This document shows positions 1 through 5,759 of a stretch of DNA of 5,759 nt, piece after piece; within the stretch, counting starts at the first letter, position 1, and each line of letters starts with the position of its first letter. The DNA comes from an uncultured Microbacteriaceae bacterium. GTDB taxonomy: Bacteria; Actinomycetota; Actinomycetes; Actinomycetales; Microbacteriaceae. A program made the translations under genes and the position numbers. The stretch lies in assembly GCA_903882245.1 (NCBI GenBank), contig CAIRWJ010000027.1, positions 1 to 5,759 on the forward strand, read 5' to 3'. The notes under the pieces were generated by a model. It was not told the DNA's origin and ran no database searches. It saw nothing but the letters and a program-made list of their open reading frames with translations.

Positions 1-1634
1 CGTCGCGCGGAATGCTTCGCGCCGTTGGCATGGGTGATGCCGACTGGGACAAGCCCCAGATTGGTGTTGCCAGTTCGTGGAATGAAATCACGCCGTGCAA
101 CCTGTCGCTCGGTCGACTTGCGCAAGCCGCAAAAGAGGGCGTCCACGCCGGCGGGGGATACCCGCTGCAGTTCGGAACAATCTCGGTCTCCGACGGAATT
201 TCGATGGGGCACGAGGGAATGCACTTCTCGTTGGTATCCCGTGAAGTCATCGCCGACTCGGTGGAGACGGTTGTCCAAGCCGAGCGCCTTGACGGAACGG
301 TTCTTCTCGCGGGATGTGACAAGTCGATCCCCGGAATGCTCATGGCCGCCGCGCGTCTCGACCTCGCAAGTTGCTTCCTGTACGCCGGTTCGATCGCCCC
401 TGGCTGGGTGAAGTTGTCCGACGGAACGGAAAAAGACATCACGATCATCGATTCGTTTGAAGCGGTGGGGGCCGTCAAGGCGGGCAAGATGAGCGCTGAA
501 GACGCGCGCCGCATCGAATGCGCCTTTGCCCCGGGTGAAGGTGCGTGCGGTGGCATGTACACCGCGAACACGATGGCGTCCGTCGCCGAAGCATTGGGCA
601 TGAGCCTCCCCGGATCCGCATCACCCGCGTCGTACGACCGGCGTCGCGACTATTTCGCGCATCGATCGGGCGAAGCCGTCGTTGGCATGCTTGATCGTGG
701 GCATACCGCGCGCGACATTCTGACAATCAAGGCATTCGAGAACGCCATTGCGGTGGCCATGGCACTCGGAGGCTCGACCAACGTCGTTCTTCACCTCCTC
801 GCGATCGCGAACGAGGCCGAGGTACCGCTCACGCTCGACGATTTCAATCGCATTGGCGCAAAGGTTCCCCACCTCGGTGACCTCAAGCCATTCGGCAAGT
901 ACGTCATGAATGACGTTGATCGTCGCGGCGGACTCCCCGTCCTTCTCAAAGCTTTGCTCGGAGCCGGACTCCTTCACGGTGACGCACTGACGGTCACGGG
1001 CAAGACGATGGCGGAAAATCTCGCCGAGATGGACATCGACGACCTCGACGGTGAGGTGTTGCGAACTCTGGACAACCCGATCCATGCGACGGGCGGACTC
1101 ACGATCCTCAACGGCTCGTTCGCACCCGAAGGCGCGGTCGTCAAGACCGCTGGTTTTGACGCGGCGACGTTCGAAGGGCCCGCGCGGGTTTTTGAACGCG
1201 AACGAGCGGCAATGGACGCGCTCACGAACGGCGAGATTGCTGCCGGCGATGTTGTCGTCATCCGCTACGAAGGCCCTAAGGGTGGTCCTGGCATGCGGGA
1301 AATGCTCGCCATCACTGCCGCCATCAAGGGTGCGGGACTTGGCAAAGATGTATTACTCTTGACGGACGGACGATTCTCAGGCGGCACAACCGGACTGTGT
1401 ATCGGCCACATAGCTCCCGAAGCAGTGGACGCAGGCCCCATTGCATTCGTGCGCGATGGTGATCTCATACGGGTCGATATCGCAGCTCGGAGCATCGACT
1501 TACTCGTCGATGAAACCGAGTTGGAGGCGCGCCGCACTGGGTGGTCGCCCCTTCCGCCGCGTTATACCCGTGGTGTTCTTGCGAAATATTCCAAGCTTGT
1601 GAAGTCGGCCGCCCTCGGCGCCGTCACCGGCTAA
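1..1634 (+). CDS. ilvD: Dihydroxy-acid dehydratase, 5'-truncated by window edge
   Basis: IlvD is the cytoplasmic Fe-S enzyme that dehydrates 2,3-dihydroxy-isovalerate and 2,3-dihydroxy-3-methylvalerate to the 2-oxo acids that precede valine/leucine and isoleucine. The first ATG in frame (position 12) is probably not the start. The frame is open to the window edge and reads SRG just before MLRAVGMGD, matching internal sequence of actinobacterial IlvD, so roughly 20-25 N-terminal residues are missing (inference from remembered homologues). Numbering from that ATG, three cysteines are placed like the [2Fe-2S] ligands of the family: C29 (ITPCNLSL), C102 (GCDKSIPG) and C179 ([14 protein letters not shown]). 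D103 and K104 fit the Mg2+ ligand and the carbamylated lysine. DGRFSGGT at 452-459 holds the probable catalytic serine, S456. The C-terminus (GAVTG) is typical and the frame is unbroken. The ilvB start codon follows 29 nt after the stop codon, which suggests co-transcription. Confidence 0.97.
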   Translation, partial: SRGMLRAVGMGDADWDKPQIGVASSWNEITPCNLSLGRLAQAAKEGVHAGGGYPLQFGTISVSDGISMGHEGMHFSLVSREVIADSVETVVQAERLDGTVLLAGCDKSIPGMLMAAARLDLASCFLYAGSIAPGWVKLSDGTEKDITIIDSFEAVGAVKAGKMSAEDARRIECAFAPGEGACGGMYTANTMASVAEALGMSLPGSASPASYDRRRDYFAHRSGEAVVGMLDRGHTARDILTIKAFENAIAVAMALGGSTNVVLHLLAIANEAEVPLTLDDFNRIGAKVPHLGDLKPFGKYVMNDVDRRGGLPVLLKALLGAGLLHGDALTVTGKTMAENLAEMDIDDLDGEVLRTLDNPIHATGGLTILNGSFAPEGAVVKTAGFDAATFEGPARVFERERAAMDALTNGEIAAGDVVVIRYEGPKGGPGMREMLAITAAIKGAGLGKDVLLLTDGRFSGGTTGLCIGHIAPEAVDAGPIAFVRDGDLIRVDIAARSIDLLVDETELEARRTGWSPLPPRYTRGVLAKYSKLVKSAALGAVTG

Positions 1635-1650
1635 CACCACCGTCGTTTTA

Positions 1651-1657
1651 AAAGGAG
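1651..1657 (+). promoter_or_regulatory. Ribosome binding site of ilvB
   Basis: AAAGGAG lies 6 nt before the ATG at 1664, a near-perfect Shine-Dalgarno sequence. It fixes the ilvB start over later in-frame ATGs (residues 15 and 16). The 29-nt ilvD-ilvB gap shows no terminator or attenuator hairpin. Confidence 0.85.
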
Positions 1658-1663
1658 AACCCG

Positions 1664-3442
1664 ATGGTCACCTCGACCACAACACCGAAGTCCGGCGAAC
1701 CGCCCATGATGACGGGCAGTGGCGCGCTGCTGAAATCTCTCGAAATTTTGGGAATCACCGACGTGTTTGGACTTCCGGGTGGTGCCATCATGCCGTTCTA
1801 CGACGAACTGATGTCGCAGACCGCGATCCGGCACATCTTGGTTCGTCATGAACAAGGAGCTGGTCACGCGGCCGAGGGCTACGCACTCGCGAAGGGTCAG
1901 GTCGGAGTGTGTATCGCCACGAGTGGCCCAGGAGCGACGAACCTCGTCACGGCCATTGCCGATGCGCACATGGATTCCATTCCGATGATTGCCATCACGG
2001 GCCAGGTGTTCTCGACGCTCATGGGGACGGACGCGTTCCAAGAGGTCGACATCGTGGGTATCACAATGCCCATCACCAAACACTCGTTTCTCGTGACAAA
2101 AGCTGAAGACATCCCTGCCACGGTCGCGGCCGCATACCAAATCGCGACGACGGGTCGACCCGGTCCTGTGCTCATTGATGTCACCAAGGATTGCCAGCAG
2201 GGTTCTGCGCCATTCATCTGGCCCGACAAGGTCGAACTTCCGGGCTATAAGCCCGTCCAAAAAGCGCACGGCAAGCAAGTTCAGGCTGCGGCCGAAATGA
2301 TCGCGCAAGCGGAACGCCCAATTTTCTATATCGGTGGCGGTGCGATTCGTGCGAATTCCCAGAAAGAGCTTCGCGAGATCGTGGAGGCCGTCGGAGCCCC
2401 GGCAATCACGACGCTGACCGCGCGTGGAGTGTTGTCGGACAAACACCCACAGAACCTTGGAATGCCGGGCATGCACGGTTCGGTCCCCGCCGTTCTCGGG
2501 CTGCAGGAAAGTGACCTCCTCATCGTTCTCGGTGCTCGCTTTGACGACCGTGTGACCGGCAAGGTGAGCGAATTCGCTCCGAATGCCAAAGTCATCCACG
2601 TCGACATTGACCCCGCCGAAATCGGCAAGATTCGCGAAGCCGATGTCCCCATCGTCGGCGATGTTCGAGAGGTCATTCTGGACCTGCTGCCGGAATGGAA
2701 GAAAGTCAAGAAGACAGCAAAACCATTGACGGCCTGGTGGGAACGACTCGAATCTCTTCGGGCGAGCTTCCCACTCGGATTCGACGACCTCGACGACGGG
2801 CTCCTTGCGCCGCAGGGCATCATTCAAAAAATCGGGCAGATGTCGGGCCCAGAGGCTATTTATGCCGCCGGAGTTGGACAACACCAAATGTGGGCGGCGC
2901 AGTACATCGAATATGAACGCCCTGGCGCGTGGCTTAACTCCGGTGGTGCCGGCACAATGGGCTTCGCTGTTCCCGCAGCGATGGGCGCAAAAATTGGTCA
3001 GCCTGACCGAGTCGTGTGGGCGATTGATGGCGATGGCTGTTTCCAGATGACAAACCAGGAACTTGCCACTTGCGTCATCAACGACATCCCGATCAAGGTA
3101 GCCATCATCAACAACTCGTCGCTCGGAATGGTGCGACAGTGGCAGACATTGTTCTATGACGGTCGGCACTCGTTCACTGACCTGCAGCCGTTGGACGGAC
3201 CCGAGTTCATTCCTGACTTCGTCAAGTTGGCCGAAGCCTACGGATGTCTCGGAATTCGCGTTCGCACGGAAGACGAAATAGAACCCGCCATTAAACTCGC
3301 GCTCGAGACCAACGACCGACCCGTCGTCATTGACTTCATCGTGTCGCGCGAGGCGATGGTCTGGCCGATGGTTCCGCAGGGCGTAGGAAACTCGAATGTT
3401 CAATATGCGCGCGACCACGCGCCGAGCTGGGATGAGGAGTAG
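1664..3442 (+). CDS. ilvB: Acetolactate (acetohydroxyacid) synthase, large catalytic subunit
   Basis: This is the catalytic subunit of the first common enzyme of branched-chain amino acid synthesis. It decarboxylates pyruvate on thiamine diphosphate (ThDP) and joins it to pyruvate or 2-oxobutyrate. At 592 aa it has the normal length. The order is ThDP-binding N domain (about 18-185), central domain (about 207-345) and ThDP-binding C domain (about 405-555). The catalytic glutamate is E63 in [14 protein letters not shown]. The cofactor motif GDG at 456-458 is followed by NN at 483-484 with the canonical 24-residue spacing. [10 protein letters not shown] (291-300) and [10 protein letters not shown] (406-415) are acetohydroxyacid synthase hallmarks near the FAD and active site. 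W493 in MVRQWQ is the conserved tryptophan known from herbicide studies. F116 occupies the site aligned with plant Pro197. The adjoining ilvN makes this the IlvBN type rather than a catabolic, FAD-independent acetolactate synthase. Confidence 0.97.
   Translation: MVTSTTTPKSGEPPMMTGSGALLKSLEILGITDVFGLPGGAIMPFYDELMSQTAIRHILVRHEQGAGHAAEGYALAKGQVGVCIATSGPGATNLVTAIADAHMDSIPMIAITGQVFSTLMGTDAFQEVDIVGITMPITKHSFLVTKAEDIPATVAAAYQIATTGRPGPVLIDVTKDCQQGSAPFIWPDKVELPGYKPVQKAHGKQVQAAAEMIAQAERPIFYIGGGAIRANSQKELREIVEAVGAPAITTLTARGVLSDKHPQNLGMPGMHGSVPAVLGLQESDLLIVLGARFDDRVTGKVSEFAPNAKVIHVDIDPAEIGKIREADVPIVGDVREVILDLLPEWKKVKKTAKPLTAWWERLESLRASFPLGFDDLDDGLLAPQGIIQKIGQMSGPEAIYAAGVGQHQMWAAQYIEYERPGAWLNSGGAGTMGFAVPAAMGAKIGQPDRVVWAIDGDGCFQMTNQELATCVINDIPIKVAIINNSSLGMVRQWQTLFYDGRHSFTDLQPLDGPEFIPDFVKLAEAYGCLGIRVRTEDEIEPAIKLALETNDRPVVIDFIVSREAMVWPMVPQGVGNSNVQYARDHAPSWDEE
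3434..3439 (+). promoter_or_regulatory. Ribosome binding site of ilvN, inside the ilvB 3' end
   Basis: GAGGAG within the last ilvB codons lies 6 nt before the ilvN ATG at 3446. The site is covered by ribosomes finishing ilvB, so coupling that keeps the two subunits in proportion is likely (inference). Confidence 0.8.
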
Positions 3443-3445
3443 GCC

Positions 3446-3958
3446 ATGTCGCACCACGTTCTGTCGCTTCTCGTCGAAGACAAACCGGGTTTGCTCACGC
3501 GCGTAGCGGGACTGTTCGCACGTCGTGGATACAACATCCACTCGCTCGCCGTCGGCACCACCGAAGTTGAGGGACTGTCGCGCATCACCCTGGTCGTTGA
3601 TGTTGCTGGCTCGCCTCTTGAGCAGGTCACCAAGCAACTCAACAAGCTCATCAACGTGCTCAAGATCGTCGAACTCGAACCCGAGCAGTCGGTCCAGCGC
3701 GAACATATGCTCGTCAAGGTGCGCATCGACCAGAACACGCGAAGCCAGATTTTGGAAGCGGTCAACCTGTTTCGTGCTCGCGTGGTGGACGTCGCACCGG
3801 ATTCGCTCGTGATCGAGGTGACAGGCGACACCCAGAAGATTGACGCGCTGCTGAAGGTCCTCGAACCCTTCGGCATCAAGGAAATCGCCCAGAGCGGATT
3901 ACTCGCAATGGGACGCGGATCGAAATCTATTTCTGAACGGATTTTCAAGAACCAGTAA
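3446..3958 (+). CDS. ilvN: Acetolactate synthase, small regulatory subunit
   Basis: This 170-aa subunit binds IlvB, raises its activity and, as known for the family, transmits feedback inhibition by valine or other branched-chain amino acids. The N-terminal ACT domain spans about residues 3-77 and carries the effector-site signature VEDKPGLLTRVAGLFARRGY followed by NIHSLAVG. The glycine at 15 and asparagine at 30 fall where the valine-contacting residues of enterobacterial IlvH/IlvN lie. The second, ACT-like C-terminal domain spans about 85-160 (DSLVIEVTGD, ending in GLLAMGRG). Length matches the long IlvN/IlvH form rather than the short enterobacterial IlvM or IlvN. It starts 3 nt after the ilvB stop codon. 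Which amino acid inhibits cannot be read from the sequence. Confidence 0.96.
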   Translation: MSHHVLSLLVEDKPGLLTRVAGLFARRGYNIHSLAVGTTEVEGLSRITLVVDVAGSPLEQVTKQLNKLINVLKIVELEPEQSVQREHMLVKVRIDQNTRSQILEAVNLFRARVVDVAPDSLVIEVTGDTQKIDALLKVLEPFGIKEIAQSGLLAMGRGSKSISERIFKNQ

Positions 3959-5303
<1,345 letters not shown>

Positions 5304-5307
<4 letters not shown>

Positions 5308-5675
5308 GCGAAAACAACGAAAACACACCGCCGAGATTATTCGGGCGTCTTGCGGTGATGGTCGTCGCGGGAGCACTGTTCGCATATCCGTTCTGGACGT
5401 CTCTCGGGAATCTGCTCAATCTTCCCTCGTATTACCAAGCCCAGTTCGGTGTGTCGGTCGACACTGTGCCGTGGGCGTTATTGGTCGCGGGAGTTGCTCT
5501 GCCCGTTATCACTTTTGGGGCAGCCGCCATCGCAGGATGGAAACGCGGCGCGGGTTCGATGGCTTTGCTGTTTACCGCTGGTTTCGCGGCGGTCAGCGCC
5601 ACGGCACTATCGATTCTGGCGTTCGAGAAAGACATCGAATTACGGCTCGTTATCGACTTCCTCACCAACGGCTGA
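5304..5675 (+). CDS. Small predicted three-helix membrane protein, unknown function
   Basis: I do not recognise this 123-aa protein. The ATG at 5304 was chosen because it overlaps the preceding stop codon as ATGA, has GGAG upstream, and gives a natural polar N-terminus (MSENNENTPPR) just ahead of the first helix. Hydrophobic segments lie at about 13-33, 55-77 and 84-106. The WKRG turn (79-82) between helices 2 and 3 should be cytoplasmic. The 34-54 loop (LPSYYQAQFGVSVDT) and the acidic tail (FEKDIELRLVIDFLTNG) should be outside. This is the same predicted topology as the gene just before it, suggesting paired or jointly assembled membrane proteins. No catalytic or transporter signature is visible. 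It is the last gene that can be called in the ilv transcription unit. A link to branched-chain amino acids rests only on position. Confidence 0.75.
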
Positions 5676-5689
5676 AACGCGTATCGCGC

Positions 5690-5695
5690 TAGACT
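5690..5695 (+). promoter_or_regulatory. Weak candidate -10 element for a gene beyond the window
   Basis: TAGACT fits the actinobacterial -10 pattern TANNNT and lies in the non-coding tail after the last stop codon. No good -35 hexamer sits 16-18 nt upstream (that region reads about CAACGGCT), so this is a tentative call. The remaining tail to 5759 has no ribosome binding site and no gene that can be called. The ATG at 5749 has no Shine-Dalgarno before it. Confidence 0.25.
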
Positions 5696-5759
5696 GACGT
5701 CACTGCCCCCGCGTGCGTGGCAGGCCTCATTCATTCGCGGTCGCCATCATGCGCCGCCC

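Noticed and set aside
12..14. ATG at position 12 as the true ilvD start
   Set aside because: The frame stays open to the window edge, the preceding residues SRG match internal family sequence, and there is no ribosome binding site. The real start must lie upstream of the window.
1631..3706. A 691-codon open frame on the minus strand, antisense to ilvB and the first half of ilvN
   Set aside because: Its codons lie exactly back to back with those of ilvB and ilvN, which share a frame. Minus-strand stops could only arise from sense TTA, CTA or TCA, which are rare in this GC-rich coding. The translation is rich in R, D, H and V with no domain logic, while ilvB and ilvN are certain. It is a codon-bias shadow.
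5432..5734. Minus-strand 100-codon frame over the last membrane gene
   Set aside because: It has no ribosome binding site and no recognisable features, and it lies opposite a better supported gene, so it is treated as a shadow frame.
5713..5759. Possible leader peptide or next gene start (GTG at 5713, ATG at 5749)
   Set aside because: Neither has a Shine-Dalgarno, the visible frame is only about 15 codons, and the window ends before it could be judged.

Overview
The window is one contiguous plus-strand operon segment from a moderately GC-rich bacterium (about 60% GC by eye). It encodes the shared isoleucine/valine part of branched-chain amino acid biosynthesis. The order ilvD-ilvB-ilvN-ilvC and the detailed wording of the proteins suggest an actinobacterium, most likely Micrococcales and close to Microbacteriaceae. 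Examples are the IlvB stretch [14 protein letters not shown], an IlvC ending in DGSAAR, and an IlvD reading [18 protein letters not shown]. The lineage is inferred from remembered family sequences and was not searched.

Layout: positions 1-1634 hold ilvD (dihydroxy-acid dehydratase), cut by the left edge so that its start codon is missing. A 29-nt gap with a strong ribosome binding site leads to ilvB (1664-3442, acetolactate synthase catalytic subunit). After 3 nt comes ilvN (3446-3958, its ACT-domain regulatory subunit). A 48-nt gap with another strong ribosome binding site precedes ilvC (4007-5032, ketol-acid reductoisomerase). Directly behind ilvC, with no visible terminator, are two small genes for predicted three-helix membrane proteins (about 4984-5307 and 5304-5675). 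They are joined to each other by an ATGA stop/start overlap. The last 84 bases contain no gene that can be called, only a weak promoter-like hexamer and a short palindrome.

How the genes work together: IlvB with IlvN condenses two pyruvates to acetolactate (valine/leucine branch) or pyruvate with 2-oxobutyrate to acetohydroxybutyrate (isoleucine branch). IlvC isomerises and reduces these with NADPH, and IlvD dehydrates the diols to the 2-oxo acids. IlvN should give end-product feedback control. The final transaminase and the leu genes are not in the window. The enzyme genes look intact and ordinary. The only part without an explanation is the pair of small membrane proteins at the operon's 3' end. 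I found no RNA genes, CRISPR arrays, mobile elements or convincing repeats.
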